The notes: a model not told the origin generated them from the sequence alone. A DNA stretch of 64,000 nucleotides from Labedella gwakjiensis (GCF_003014675.1 NZ_PYAU01000001.1:2170001-2234000), one strand, 5' to 3'. Numbered from the stretch's first letter, positions 49,577-58,523 are shown. Program-made: numbers and translations.

Positions 49577-50623
49577 CTAGCCGTCGATCGCCGACGGGTC
49601 GGCATCCTCCGCGTAGGTGGGGTCGAGGAGACTGTCGAGCGCCTCGTCCACGTTGTCCTGCGATGCCACGTCACCGGACTCGACGAAGATCGGACCGATC
49701 ACGGAGAGCACGTCGATCTGTGCCTGACCGGGTACGTTGTCCACATCGAGGTTGGAACGGTCCTCGATGACCGTCGTCGCGACGGCGAGGTCGATGCCCG
49801 CGACGTCCGCCAGGATCTGCGCCGTCTCCTCGGGGTTCTCCTGTGCCCAGGCGCGCGCCTTCTCGTAGGCGTTCACGACGGTCTGCGCCACGTCGGGCTT
49901 CTCGGTGAGGAAGTCCTCCGTCGCGTTGAGGAAGCCGTAGCTGTTGAAGTCCACGTTGCGGTAGATGAGCTGCGCACCGTCCTCCTCGGCCCCGGCCATG
50001 ATCGGGTCGAGACCGGCCCACGCGTCGACGGAGCCGTTGAACAGTGCGGTCGAGCCGTCGGCGTGCTGGAGATTCTCGATCGTCACGTCGGCGGGGTCGA
50101 CACCCTCGGCGTCCAGCGCCTGCAGGAGGAAGAAGTAGGGGTCGGTGCCCTTCGTTGCCGCGACCTTCTTGCCCGCGAGGTCGGCGACGGACGTGATGTC
50201 CGAGTCCGGGCCTACGACGAGCGCGCTCCACTCCGGCTGCGAGTAGATGTCGATCGTCTTGATCGGCGACCCGTTCGAGCGCGCGAGCAGCGCGGCGGAA
50301 CCGGCCGTGGACCCCACATCGATCGCGCCGGCCCGCAGGTTCTCGTTCGCCTTGTTGGATCCGGCCGACTGCACCCAGTTGACCTCGATGTCCTGATCCG
50401 CGAGGGCGTCCTCGAGCCAGCCCTGGTCCTTGATGACGAGGGACAGCGGGTTGTAGGTCGCGAAGTCGATGTTGAGCGTGCCGCCGGTGGTCTGGCCGCC
50501 GGCATCGCTCGTCGAGCCGTCCGTCGATGCGTTCTCGCCGGCCGCGCAGCCGCTCAGGACGAGGGCCGTGGCGGCGGCGAGGGCGGCGACGGCTGTGGCC
50601 GCTCGTGATCGGTTCGTGCTCAT
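49577..50623 (-). CDS. ssuA: ABC importer substrate-binding lipoprotein, SsuA type
   Basis: 348 residues. Lipoprotein signal with LVLSGC. Periplasmic-type class II binding fold: LNIDFATYNPLSLVIKDQGW, WVQSAGSNKANENLRAGAID, and VADLAGKKVAATKGTDPYFF, the last typical of aliphatic sulfonate/nitrate/taurine-binding (NMT1/SsuA) proteins. Between ATPase and permease genes. No monooxygenase (SsuD/TauD) is in the window, so the substrate is open. Confidence 0.88.
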   Translation of the reverse strand: MSTNRSRAATAVAALAAATALVLSGCAAGENASTDGSTSDAGGQTTGGTLNIDFATYNPLSLVIKDQGWLEDALADQDIEVNWVQSAGSNKANENLRAGAIDVGSTAGSAALLARSNGSPIKTIDIYSQPEWSALVVGPDSDITSVADLAGKKVAATKGTDPYFFLLQALDAEGVDPADVTIENLQHADGSTALFNGSVDAWAGLDPIMAGAEEDGAQLIYRNVDFNSYGFLNATEDFLTEKPDVAQTVVNAYEKARAWAQENPEETAQILADVAGIDLAVATTVIEDRSNLDVDNVPGQAQIDVLSVIGPIFVESGDVASQDNVDEALDSLLDPTYAEDADPSAIDG

Positions 50624-50710
50624 GGGGGCTCCTGTGCTGTGGTGCTCGGCCGACCGGGGTCGGGGTGCTGGGGTGCGGGGCGCTGGCGGGGCGGCTCAGC
50701 GTGGTGCGGG

Positions 50711-51580
50711 TCAGTACGGGTAGTGCGGGATGGAGGTGCCGGTCTCGATGCCGCGGGCGCTGCCGTGGCGGTCGATCCCCAGGCCGTCGAGGAGTCGGCC
50801 GCGCAGCTCGGCGAGCTCTGACGAACCGCGATCGCGTGGGCGCGTTCCCGGAACGGTGAGGAGCTCTGCGATCGTGGCCCCCGTCTCCCCGCCGTCCTGT
50901 CGGGCGAGGAGCACGACACGATCCGCGAGCTGCAGCGCCTCGTCCACGTCGTGCGTGACGAGGAGGACGGTCGTCGGTTCGGCGGAGAGGATCTCGAGTA
51001 GGAGGTCCTGCATCTTGAGGCGCGTGAGCGCGTCGAGTGCGCCGAAGGGCTCGTCGAGGAGCAGGACGCCGGGATTGCGGGCGAGGGCGCGTGCGAGGGA
51101 CGTGCGCTGCGCCATGCCGCCCGAGATCTCTCGCGGCCGATGACCCGCGAACTCCCCGAGGCCCACGAGGTCGATCAGTCGTGAGACACGAGCCTGTCCG
51201 TCGGCCTTGGAGGTGCCGCGCGGGAGCCCGAGCGCCACGTTGTCGTGCACGGTGCGCCACGGCAGCAGGCGCGGTTCCTGGAAGCCGACGGCGGTGCGCG
51301 GATCGATGCCGTCGACCGGCGCCCCGTCGATGCGGACGACGCCGGCGGAAGCCGTGTCGAGTCCTCCGGTGATCCGGAGGAGGGTGGACTTGCCGCAGCC
51401 GCTCGTGCCGAGGATCGCGACGACCTCTCCGGGCTCGACGTGCAGTCCGATGTCGCGGAGCACCGGCCGGACCGGCCCGTTGCCGCGTTCCGTCTCGAAC
51501 GACCGTCCCACTCCGTCGAAGTCGATCGAGACGGCGCGGCTGACGTCGCGTGCGCGGTCTCGCGGGACGGTCGTGGACAC
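50711..51580 (-). CDS. ssuB: ABC importer ATPase, SsuB/TauB type
   Basis: 289 residues. Walker A GTSGCGKST, Q-loop GFQEPRLLPWRTV (LLPWRT is typical of the sulfonate/nitrate/taurine group), signature ISGGMAQRTSLARAL, Walker B VLLLDEPFGALD, and H-loop THDVDEAL. First gene of the importer operon. GTG 51580 has no clear ribosome site; -10-like TAGCGT is at 51627-51632 within a small palindrome (AACGC, TAGG, GCGTT), a possible operator. The 87-nt gap to the binding-protein gene is G-rich. Confidence 0.9.
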   Translation of the reverse strand: MSTTVPRDRARDVSRAVSIDFDGVGRSFETERGNGPVRPVLRDIGLHVEPGEVVAILGTSGCGKSTLLRITGGLDTASAGVVRIDGAPVDGIDPRTAVGFQEPRLLPWRTVHDNVALGLPRGTSKADGQARVSRLIDLVGLGEFAGHRPREISGGMAQRTSLARALARNPGVLLLDEPFGALDALTRLKMQDLLLEILSAEPTTVLLVTHDVDEALQLADRVVLLARQDGGETGATIAELLTVPGTRPRDRGSSELAELRGRLLDGLGIDRHGSARGIETGTSIPHYPY

Positions 51581-51747
51581 GGGGGCTCTCGGGTCGCTCG
51601 AGGACGGATGGTCTGGCGGTCATCCAACGCTAGGGCGTTCCCGCCACACGCCTCCCCGTCGGTGAAACGTTCCGTAACATTGCGGCCCTCCGCGACGTCC
51701 GGCGCGCAATCGGATGCCTGTCTCTTCCGTTCCCGCGGATACGCGCG

Positions 51748-51753
51748 TACCCT
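51748..51753 (+). promoter_or_regulatory. Candidate -10 of the secreted-protein gene
   Basis: TACCCT, giving a start near 51760 and a leader of about 63 nt. It lies in the 242-nt divergent region between ssuB and the secreted-protein gene; the -35 is not clear. Confidence 0.4.
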
Positions 51754-51822
51754 GCCCTCAACGAGGCGAGGGAACGTCACTTCCCGGCTCGCTCCGACCC
51801 GGTGGACGACCCAGGGATACCG

Positions 51823-53559
51823 ATGAGCAGATCGCAGCACAGTCCCGGCATTCTCCGCACCGATCGCTCCGGCGCCGGAGGGAGAACGTCGCGGTCGCGA
51901 CCCGTCCGCCGGCTCATGCTGATGGGCTCGATGCTGGCAGGGATCCTTCTGTCGAGCACCGTCGCGATCGTGCCGCCCGCCGCATACGCCGACACCGCGC
52001 CGCCGGTCGCGGGCACGCCCGAGACCGTCTCCTCCGACCCCCTTCCGACACCGCAGATCGACGGCGTCGTCTGGGACCAGGTGGTGATCGGGAACGTCGT
52101 GTACGTGGGCGGCGATTTCCGCACGGCCCGCCCGTCCGGTGCTCCCGCCGGACAGAGAACGGTCGCCCGGTCCAACTTCCTCGCCTACAACCTGACGACC
52201 GGAGCGCTCGTCACCACGTTCGCGCCGACCTTCAACGCGCCGGTCCGGGCACTCGCCGCATCGCCGGATGGGAGCAGGCTCTACGTGGGAGGCACGTTTA
52301 CCGCGGTGAACGGCAGCACCCGCTACAGGCTGGCTGCGTTCTCGGTGGCGGACGGCTCGCTCGTCTCGTCGTTCCGCCCGACGCTCAACTCGGGTGTGAA
52401 GGCGTTGGCCGCGACGAACACCACGGTGTTCCTCGGCGGCAGCTTCACCTCCGTGCAGGGCACAGCGCGCTCGAAGGTCGCGGCGCTCGCCGCGTCGACG
52501 GCCCAGCTCCTGCCGTTCGCCCCGTCGCCGGCTGGAGGGAACATCGCGGCCCTCGCCCTCTCCCCGTCCGGGTCTGAGCTCGTGCTCGGCGGCAACTTCA
52601 CCTCGGTGAACGGCTCGAGCAATCCCGGCTACGGCCTCGCGTCGGTCGACGCGACGACGGGTTCCCTCCGTCCGTTCGCCGTGAACACGGTCGTGCGCAA
52701 CGGTGGAACCTCGGCGGGAATCACCTCGCTCGCCGCCGATTCGACCGGCGTCTACGGGAGCGGCTACGTCTACGGCGGCGGCGGCAACCTCGAGGGAGCC
52801 TTCAAAGCGGGATGGGGCGGCGGCGCGACCGTCTGGTTGGAGGACTGCCACGGCGACACCTATTCGATCGCGTCGGCGGGCACCACGGCGTACACCGCTG
52901 GTCACGCGCACTTCTGCCGCAACATCTCGACGGGAGGGTTCCCCGACTACTCTCCACCGAGCAAGCACTACCGCGCGCTCGCCTTCACGACTGCGGCGAC
53001 GGGGACGCTCACGACGAACAGGATCACGTCATACGCGAACTTCGCCGGCCAACAGGCACCCTCGCTGCAGCACTGGTTCCCCGACCTCGCCCCCGGTACC
53101 TACACGGGGCTGGGCCAAGGGCCGTGGGACGTGACGGCCTCCGGCGGCTACGTGCTCTACGGTGGCGAATTCATGACAGTGAACGGAACGGCACAGCAGG
53201 GCCTCGTCCGTTTCGCGTCGAAGACCGTCGCGCCGAACACGGACGGCCCACGCCTCTCCGGCTCGAACATGAAGAGCACGATCGTGGCGGCCGGTTCCGG
53301 GCGGGCCCGGCTCTCGTGGACGGCCAACTACGACCGCGACAACAGCGCGCTGCGGTACGAGGTGATCCGTGACGGCAACACCGCGACTCCGGTCGCGACG
53401 GTGGCGGTCACCTCGAATTTCTGGACGAGGCCGAACGTCACGGTGACGGACACCGGCCTGACCCCCGGTCGCAGCTACGGGTACCGCATCCGCACGATCG
53501 ACCCGTTCGGGAACGCCACCCTGGGCGACACCGTCACGTTCACGGCGACCTCCGGCTGA
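51823..53559 (+). CDS. Secreted repeat protein with C-terminal Fn3 domain
   Basis: 578 residues. Tat/Sec-like signal with a basic N region (RPVRRLMLMGSMLAGILLSS) and cleavage likely after AYA at residue 56. The body has repeated strands VYVGGDF, LYVGGTFTAVNGS, VFLGGSFTSVQGT, LVLGGNFTSVNGS and VLYGGEFMTVNGT, each separated by about 45-60 residues, as in delta-60-like beta-propeller repeats. Residues about 480-578 look like a fibronectin type III domain (RARLSWTANYDRDNSALRYE). Two cysteines (DCHGD, HFCRN) may form a disulfide. Likely cell-surface or carbohydrate related; the ligand is unknown. ATG 51823 is used; GTG 51802 is possible. Confidence 0.8.
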   Translation: MSRSQHSPGILRTDRSGAGGRTSRSRPVRRLMLMGSMLAGILLSSTVAIVPPAAYADTAPPVAGTPETVSSDPLPTPQIDGVVWDQVVIGNVVYVGGDFRTARPSGAPAGQRTVARSNFLAYNLTTGALVTTFAPTFNAPVRALAASPDGSRLYVGGTFTAVNGSTRYRLAAFSVADGSLVSSFRPTLNSGVKALAATNTTVFLGGSFTSVQGTARSKVAALAASTAQLLPFAPSPAGGNIAALALSPSGSELVLGGNFTSVNGSSNPGYGLASVDATTGSLRPFAVNTVVRNGGTSAGITSLAADSTGVYGSGYVYGGGGNLEGAFKAGWGGGATVWLEDCHGDTYSIASAGTTAYTAGHAHFCRNISTGGFPDYSPPSKHYRALAFTTAATGTLTTNRITSYANFAGQQAPSLQHWFPDLAPGTYTGLGQGPWDVTASGGYVLYGGEFMTVNGTAQQGLVRFASKTVAPNTDGPRLSGSNMKSTIVAAGSGRARLSWTANYDRDNSALRYEVIRDGNTATPVATVAVTSNFWTRPNVTVTDTGLTPGRSYGYRIRTIDPFGNATLGDTVTFTATSG

Positions 53560-53589
53560 CCCCTGCCGGCGAGCGGCCGTGAACCGCTG

Positions 53590-53635
53590 ACACGGCGACG
53601 CTCGCGACGGTGCTCCGCCGCGACCGTCGCCGTGT
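53590..53635. terminator. Bidirectional terminator
   Basis: ACACGGCGACG at 53590-53600 pairs with CGTCGCCGTGT at 53625-53635. The stem continues inward with TCGCG/CGCGA, about 16 pairs in all. It lies between convergent genes ending at 53559 and 53645. Confidence 0.75.
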
Positions 53636-53644
53636 GGAGACGGG

Positions 53645-54775
53645 TCAGGCCTCCGAGCCTCCGGACAGTCGCTCGGCCGCAAGGCGCTCGGCCGCTGCGA
53701 GCGTCGTGACGCCGTCCCGACCCGCGGTGTCGAAGACGGCGCGGACCGTCTCGCCGATCGCGGTGACGCGCTGATCGAGGGCCGCCCGTCCGGCGACATC
53801 GGCTGCCGACGCGAGGTAGATGACGCCGCCGGCGTTGACGATGAAGTCGGGTGCCCACAGGATGCCGCGGGCCGCGAGGAGGTCCGCGACCGATCTGTTC
53901 TCGAGCTGATTGTTGGCGGCTCCGACGACGGCCCTGCACGCGAGCTCCGCGACGACCGTCTCCGTGAGGGCGCCGCCGACGCCGCACGGCACGAAGACGT
54001 CGGTCTCCACGAGGTGCTCGGATCCGGGCGACACCCACATGGCGCCCAGTTCCTCCGCGAGGGCGCGTCGGGCCGGGTTCACGTCCGTGACGGTGAGGTC
54101 GACCCCCTCTGCGTGGAGCGTCCTGGCCACGAGGGAGCCCACGTGGCCGAGACCGGAGATGGTCGCGCGGCGGCCGCGGAGGTCCGACGTTCCGAAGACC
54201 ACATCCGCCGTGGCACGGATGGAGGAGACCACGCCGTCGGCCGTTGCCTCGCTCGGCTCGCCGACGCCGCCCTGCTCGGGCGGGAGGCCCGTGACGTGTG
54301 CCGTGCGCTCCGCGACGACGGCCATGTCCGCTGACGAGGTCCCGACGTCTTCGGCGGTGACGTACCTCCCGCCGAACGACTCGACGATGTCGCCGAGATC
54401 GAGGAAGGCGTCACGGCGTGTCTCGGCATCGAGGGTCACGCCCAGGGGGAGATGGATCACGGCCTTGCCGCCGCCGTGCTCGAGTCCGGCGCACGCGTTC
54501 TTCGAGGTCATCCCCTCCGAGAGGCGGAGGGCGTCGGCGAGGGCGTCGTTCCACGTGGGGTACGACCAGAGGCGCGCGCCGCCGAGGGCAGGACCGAGGC
54601 GAGTGGAATGCACCGCGACGACGATCGTGAGCCGCGAACGCTCACCTGTGGCGATGACGACGCGCTCGTGCTCGAGAGCGGACCCGCGGAGACCCGCATC
54701 GTCCTGTCGGTCCGTCGCAGCCGATGGTGCGGGGCGTCGGTCGGTGGATTCCATCGTGCGGGCGGCAGTCGTCAT
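53645..54775 (-). CDS. Glu/Leu/Phe/Val dehydrogenase family (leucine dehydrogenase-like)
   Basis: 376 residues. NAD-dependent oxidative deamination of a branched-chain or aromatic amino acid. Substrate-site block ALGGARLWSY ... LSEGMTSKNACAGLEHGGGKAVI with the glycine-rich GGGKA and two lysines. The NAD fold is TISGLGHVGSLVARTLHAEG. APDFIVNAGGVI is the C-terminal domain block. The N-terminal 30 residues are variable. GAGGAG precedes the ATG. Divergent from the AEC permease gene, possibly exporting a product, but this is inference. Confidence 0.9.
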   Translation of the reverse strand: MTTAARTMESTDRRPAPSAATDRQDDAGLRGSALEHERVVIATGERSRLTIVVAVHSTRLGPALGGARLWSYPTWNDALADALRLSEGMTSKNACAGLEHGGGKAVIHLPLGVTLDAETRRDAFLDLGDIVESFGGRYVTAEDVGTSSADMAVVAERTAHVTGLPPEQGGVGEPSEATADGVVSSIRATADVVFGTSDLRGRRATISGLGHVGSLVARTLHAEGVDLTVTDVNPARRALAEELGAMWVSPGSEHLVETDVFVPCGVGGALTETVVAELACRAVVGAANNQLENRSVADLLAARGILWAPDFIVNAGGVIYLASAADVAGRAALDQRVTAIGETVRAVFDTAGRDGVTTLAAAERLAAERLSGGSEA

Positions 54776-54900
54776 CGTCTCTCCTCGTGGGTGTTCGAAA
54801 CGCGCTCGGGTGCGAGCGCTCCGGCGAGGAGCTGATGGCTCCGTCGCCGCCGTCCATCCTCCCATGACGCCCAGGCGAGGGGCCAGATCCTGACGCGCCC

Positions 54901-54906
54901 TAGGCT
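54901..54906 (+). promoter_or_regulatory. Candidate leaderless -10 of the AEC gene
   Basis: TAGGCT followed by six bases and ATG at 54913. Confidence 0.55.
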
Positions 54907-54912
54907 GAACAC

Positions 54913-55833
54913 ATGGGAGGAGTGCTGCTGGGGTTCGGGATCATCGGTTTCGTCATCCTCGTGGGCTACATCGCGGCACGCCTGCAGATCGGCGGCCCCG
55001 AGGCGGGATTCGTGCTCAACCGCATCGCGTTCTTCGTCACCGGTCCGGCTCTGCTCTTCACCGTGCTCGCCCAGGCCGACATCGGCGACGTCTTCTCCGT
55101 GCCCCTCCTCGTGGCCCTCATCAGTGCCGTCTCGATGGCCGCCGTCTACCTCGTGGTGAACCTCGTGTTCTGGCGCGATCCGCTCGGCCGGTCCACGATC
55201 GGGTCGATGGCGTCCGGCTACGTCAACGCGAACAACATCGGACTCCCGGTGGCCGTGTACGTGCTCGGCGACGCGCACTACGTGGCACCGCTCATCGTGA
55301 TCCAGCTCGTGATCTTCGCGCCGATCGGTCTCGCTCTCCTCGACATCGAGTCGAGGGGATCCGCGTCGGTCGGTGGGATCCTGTCCCAGCCGATCCGCAA
55401 TCCGCTCATCATCGCGTCGCTCACGGGTCTCGTGATCGCGCTGCTCGGCATCGACCTGCCGGACGCCGTCCTCGCGCCGTTCGAGCTTCTCGGCGGTGCC
55501 GCCGTGCCGCTCATCCTGATGGCGTTCGGCATGTCGCTCTACGGGCAGAAGCCGTTCGCGGCGAACGAGGGACGCTCGCGCATCGTCGTCGCATCGATCC
55601 TCAAGGCCGTCGTGATGCCGGGCGTCGCGTGGCTCGTCGCGTCGCTCGGCTTCGGCCTCCACGGCCCGGAGCTTTTCGCCGTCGTCACGCTCGCCGCCCT
55701 TCCGACGGCGCAGAACATCTTCAACTACGCGAGCCGCTACAACACGGGTGTCGTGCTCGCTCGCGACACGGTGCTCGCGACCACGCTCGCGTCCGTGCCC
55801 GTCATCGTGGTGATCGCGGCGCTCCTCGCGTGA
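54913..55833 (+). CDS. AEC family transporter
   Basis: 306 residues, ten predicted membrane helices in two inverted halves. ANNIGLPVAVYVLGD is the conserved first-half motif and LPTAQNIFNYASRYNTG the second-half block of auxin efflux carrier/malate permease-like proteins. Bacterial members move small carboxylates such as malate. Leaderless start after TAGGCT. The substrate is unknown; the divergent amino-acid dehydrogenase may be a functional neighbour. Confidence 0.9.
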   Translation: MGGVLLGFGIIGFVILVGYIAARLQIGGPEAGFVLNRIAFFVTGPALLFTVLAQADIGDVFSVPLLVALISAVSMAAVYLVVNLVFWRDPLGRSTIGSMASGYVNANNIGLPVAVYVLGDAHYVAPLIVIQLVIFAPIGLALLDIESRGSASVGGILSQPIRNPLIIASLTGLVIALLGIDLPDAVLAPFELLGGAAVPLILMAFGMSLYGQKPFAANEGRSRIVVASILKAVVMPGVAWLVASLGFGLHGPELFAVVTLAALPTAQNIFNYASRYNTGVVLARDTVLATTLASVPVIVVIAALLA

Positions 55834-56019
55834 GTCATTCGCGCCGATCGACGGGGTAGCGCGGGTCCACCGCGTAGTCGGCGCGACGGCGATCGAGGGC
55901 GATCCGCACCTGTTCGAAGCACCGACAAGACCGGTGCGGTGCTCGTGCCGGACTCGGGTGATCTGAGGGGAGACCACGAGGAGCTCGCGGCGCGCGCGTT
56001 CCGTCCGTGGGCGTCGGCC
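55834..56019. other. Intergenic, possible gene remnant on minus strand
   Basis: 186 nt between convergent genes. In one minus-strand frame the last 24 codons before a stop at 55835 encode a protein-like end (VRIALDRRRADYAVDPRYPV, then DRRE), but no start or upstream continuation gives a plausible protein. A short stem GCACCG/CGGTGC lies near 55919-55937. Either a decayed gene end or chance. Confidence 0.3.
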
Positions 56020-56268
56020 TCAGCGGTTCGCCTGCGCCCAGGCGATCGCGCTGTCCGCCTGCTCCCGCGAGATGTCGGTGGTGCCGCCGCAGTTCGAGCA
56101 CTCGTTGGCGAAGCGCGTGGACACGGGGAAGAGCGGGACGAAGAAGAGTGTGAACCGATTGACGACCCTCAGCACCCGCTGGGGCACATCCTTCGAGCAG
56201 AAACGGCAGACGAAGGACACGAGGGCGACGACCGTGGCCTGACGCCGGGTGCCGAAAAGGATGAGCAT
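56020..56268 (-). CDS. Small zinc-ribbon protein
   Basis: 82 residues. Two CxxC pairs, CRFC and CSNC, separated by 33 residues with the hydrophobic VNRFTLFFVPLFPVST between them. This is the layout of the small actinobacterial zinc-ribbon proteins that start MLIxFGTRR. The start overlaps the xthA stop by one base (TGATG), so it is translated after exonuclease III. Function unknown. Confidence 0.85.
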   Translation of the reverse strand: MLILFGTRRQATVVALVSFVCRFCSKDVPQRVLRVVNRFTLFFVPLFPVSTRFANECSNCGGTTDISREQADSAIAWAQANR

Positions 56269-57143
56269 CAGCCGAAGATCATGGGGCGGTCGTCGTCCTC
56301 GGCGGGTTCCACGTCCAGATCGACGACGACGGGGACGTGATCGCTCGGGGCGTCTCCCTTGCGCTGCTCGCGATCGATCGACGCTCCCACCACGAGTTCG
56401 GCGAACGCCGGTGATCCCAGCACGAAGTCGATGCGCATGCCCTCGTTGCGGGGGAAGCGCAGCTGCTTGTAGTCCCAGAACGTGTAGCCCGTGGGGACGA
56501 GTGGGCGCACCACGTCCGTGAGGCCGGCGCCCTCGAGCGAGGCGAACGCCGCGCGCTCCTCCGGCGAGATGTGGGTGGAGACGCCCGGAATGTGGCTGGG
56601 GTCGCCCATGTCCTCGTCGAACGGCGCGACGTTGAAGTCGCCCATGAGCGCGAGCGGCAGATGGGGCTCGGCGGCGAGCCACGTGCGGACGTCGGCCTCG
56701 AGCCGGGCGTACCACTCGAGCTTGTAGACGAAGTGCGGGTCTCCGATGGCTCGGCCGTTCGGAACGTAGAGGCTGAAGAGCCGGATGCCGTCCACCGTGG
56801 CGCCGATGGCGCGCGCCTCGAGGGGGAGGCCGGCGGCGTCGAACTCAGGCCCCGAGCCGCCGGGGCCCGGCGTGGCCGGCTTGCCGAAGCCCGGCATGCC
56901 CTCGAAACTCGTCACGACGTCCGTCATCGGGAGCCGGGACGCGAACGCGACGCCGTTCCACTGGTTGAGTCCGTGGAGGTGCACCTCGTATCCCGCCGCC
57001 TCGAACGCCTCGAGGGGGAACTGATGCGGGCGGCATTTGATCTCCTGCATGGCCAGCACGTCCACCTCGTTGTTCACGAGCCAGTCGACGACACGCCCCG
57101 ATCGGGCCCTGATCGAGTTGACGTTCCATGTGGCGATGCGCAT
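56268..57143 (-). CDS. xth: Exodeoxyribonuclease III
   Basis: 291 residues, AP endonuclease of base-excision repair. Catalytic residues: N7 (ATWNVNS), E34 (AMQEIK), the aspartate and asparagine in GDFNVAP, and the terminal His in SDHVPVVVD. SLYVPNGRA is conserved. ATG 57143 is six bases after TAGCGT (leaderless). An insertion of about 15 residues (GKPATPGPGGSGPEFDA) lies after the N-terminal third. Overlaps the zinc-ribbon gene. Confidence 0.94.
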   Translation of the reverse strand: MRIATWNVNSIRARSGRVVDWLVNNEVDVLAMQEIKCRPHQFPLEAFEAAGYEVHLHGLNQWNGVAFASRLPMTDVVTSFEGMPGFGKPATPGPGGSGPEFDAAGLPLEARAIGATVDGIRLFSLYVPNGRAIGDPHFVYKLEWYARLEADVRTWLAAEPHLPLALMGDFNVAPFDEDMGDPSHIPGVSTHISPEERAAFASLEGAGLTDVVRPLVPTGYTFWDYKQLRFPRNEGMRIDFVLGSPAFAELVVGASIDREQRKGDAPSDHVPVVVDLDVEPAEDDDRPMIFG

Positions 57144-57149
57144 GATCCA

Positions 57150-57155
57150 ACGCTA
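57150..57155 (-). promoter_or_regulatory. Candidate leaderless -10 of xth
   Basis: TAGCGT on the minus strand, six bases before the ATG; no ribosome site. Confidence 0.55.
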
Positions 57156-57162
57156 CCGGCAA

Positions 57163-57181
57163 CCGCCGACACGCTCGGCGG
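57163..57181 (-). terminator. Weak terminator after the LysR gene
   Basis: CCGCCGA, CACGC, TCGGCGG: a 7-bp stem in the 64-nt gap between the LysR gene (3' end 57208) and the xth promoter. Confidence 0.4.
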
Positions 57182-57207
57182 TCTGCATGGCTTCGGCATG
57201 GTGCGGC

Positions 57208-58158
57208 TCAGACCCAGCGCGGTCCGACGAGAGGCGGCTCCTCCGCGGGCGTGTGGCTCGCTTCGAGAGCGACGGCCTGTCGCCGGATCTCGTCGGCGAC
57301 CGTGCGGACCGCGAGCCGCTCCGCCTTGTCGGGGCGGAGCAGCATGAGCACGTGTCGCGAGGCCTCGACGCCCGTGAGCGGCCTCGTCACGATGCCCTTC
57401 TCCGGCCCGGACGCGGTGAAGCGCGGCGTGAAGGCGACGCCGATGCCTTGCGCCACCAGCGCCTCCGTGATGAGGTTGTCCGACACCCGCTGCACCACCT
57501 CGATCTCGCTCTGCGTGACGGCCTCGAGCTCGTGGAGCAGGAGGTCGAACGCGAACTGCTCGGGGACGCCGATCCAGGGCTCGCCGACGAGGTCGTGCGG
57601 GGTCAGCTCGCTCTTCCCCGCGAGCCGGTGGCCGAGAGGGAGGACCACGTCGAGGGGCTCGCTCAGGAGGTAGATGTTGCGGAGGCCGCGCCCGCTCCAC
57701 GAGCGCTGGCCCGGGAGCGAGTAGGCGATCACGATGTCGTAGTCCGCGGTGAGGCTCGGGAAGTCGGTCATGTCGGCGTCGCGGCTCGTCAGCTCCACGG
57801 TGAGGCCGGGGAGGCGGGCGAGCGCCGCGACGGCCGGAGGGACGAACGTCTGACCCGCCGTGGGGAACGTGGCCACCGAGACGTGCCCCGTGGGATCACC
57901 GATGTACTCGTCCCACGTCGCTTCCGCGCGCGCGATCGCCGCGGCCACGTCGATGGCGCTCGCCGCGAGAGCGCGGCCTGCGTCGGTGAGCACGATGCCG
58001 CGCCCGCTGCGTTCCGTGAGGGGCAGGCCGGCCTCGCGTTCGAGGAGCTTGAGCTGCTGTGAGACGGCGGAGGGCGTGCGATGGGTCGCCGCCGCGACGG
58101 CATGGACGGAGCCGCGATCGGCGAGCTCCCGGAGGAGATCGAGGCGGCGCACATCCAT
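57208..58158 (-). CDS. LysR-family transcriptional regulator
   Basis: 316 residues. N-terminal winged HTH (DLLRELADRGSVHAVAAATH, then RTPSAVSQQLKLLE). C-terminal type II periplasmic-binding-like ligand domain from about residue 90. ATG 58158 follows TAGCAT by six bases, so the message is probably leaderless. Divergent from the 39-residue protein gene, which is the natural target by LysR convention; this is inference. Effector unknown. Confidence 0.92.
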   Translation of the reverse strand: MDVRRLDLLRELADRGSVHAVAAATHRTPSAVSQQLKLLEREAGLPLTERSGRGIVLTDAGRALAASAIDVAAAIARAEATWDEYIGDPTGHVSVATFPTAGQTFVPPAVAALARLPGLTVELTSRDADMTDFPSLTADYDIVIAYSLPGQRSWSGRGLRNIYLLSEPLDVVLPLGHRLAGKSELTPHDLVGEPWIGVPEQFAFDLLLHELEAVTQSEIEVVQRVSDNLITEALVAQGIGVAFTPRFTASGPEKGIVTRPLTGVEASRHVLMLLRPDKAERLAVRTVADEIRRQAVALEASHTPAEEPPLVGPRWV

Positions 58159-58164
58159 GTAGTG

Positions 58165-58170
58165 ATGCTA
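58165..58170 (-). promoter_or_regulatory. Candidate leaderless -10 of the LysR gene
   Basis: TAGCAT on the minus strand, six bases before ATG 58158. Confidence 0.55.
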
Positions 58171-58267
58171 CACAGTCACGGTAGTTTTATTCGCTTGTCG
58201 TTCATGGTCGGGAGGCATGTAATGAAGAGGTACAGCTTCTCGTCCCCGATCAGGAAAGGACCCTCTC

Positions 58268-58387
58268 ATGACCGTCTTCCTCACCATCCTCGGTCTCACG
58301 GCCGTTTCCGCGATCGCGGGAACGATCGTCACCGTGCTCCGCGACGGCTACCGTCGCGAGCCCGCGCGCACGTACAACCTCGTCTGA
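58268..58387 (+). CDS. 39-residue membrane protein
   Basis: Begins MTVFLTILGLTAVSAIAGTI, one hydrophobic helix, then VLRDGYRREPARTYNLV, a basic and polar end. AAAGGA lies nine bases before the ATG. A clear hairpin terminator follows at 58411. Codon third positions are G/C as in neighbours. Divergent from the LysR gene. Similar tiny proteins with VLRDGY are, as I recall, common in Microbacteriaceae; function unknown. Confidence 0.7.
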   Translation: MTVFLTILGLTAVSAIAGTIVTVLRDGYRREPARTYNLV

Positions 58388-58410
58388 GGTCCGTCCGCAC
58401 TGCGACCCCG

Positions 58411-58440
58411 AGGCCGCGTCACCCATCGGTGGCGCGGCCT
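58411..58440 (+). terminator. Terminator after the 39-residue gene
   Basis: AGGCCGCG (58411) pairs with CGCGGCCT (ends 58440), with inner CACC/GGTG, 24 nt after the stop; followed by TCGTCGTTT. Confidence 0.75.
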
Positions 58441-58523
58441 TCGTCGTTTCCGGGGCGTGCCGATGCCTGATGAATCGGAGGGTGGGGCTCCGCGAGCCGC
58501 CGATCCGCGGAAGAACGCCCCGC

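Noticed and set aside
55835-55909. 24-codon minus-strand ORF ending VDRRE
   Set aside because: Protein-like composition but too short and without upstream support; listed only as a possible remnant.
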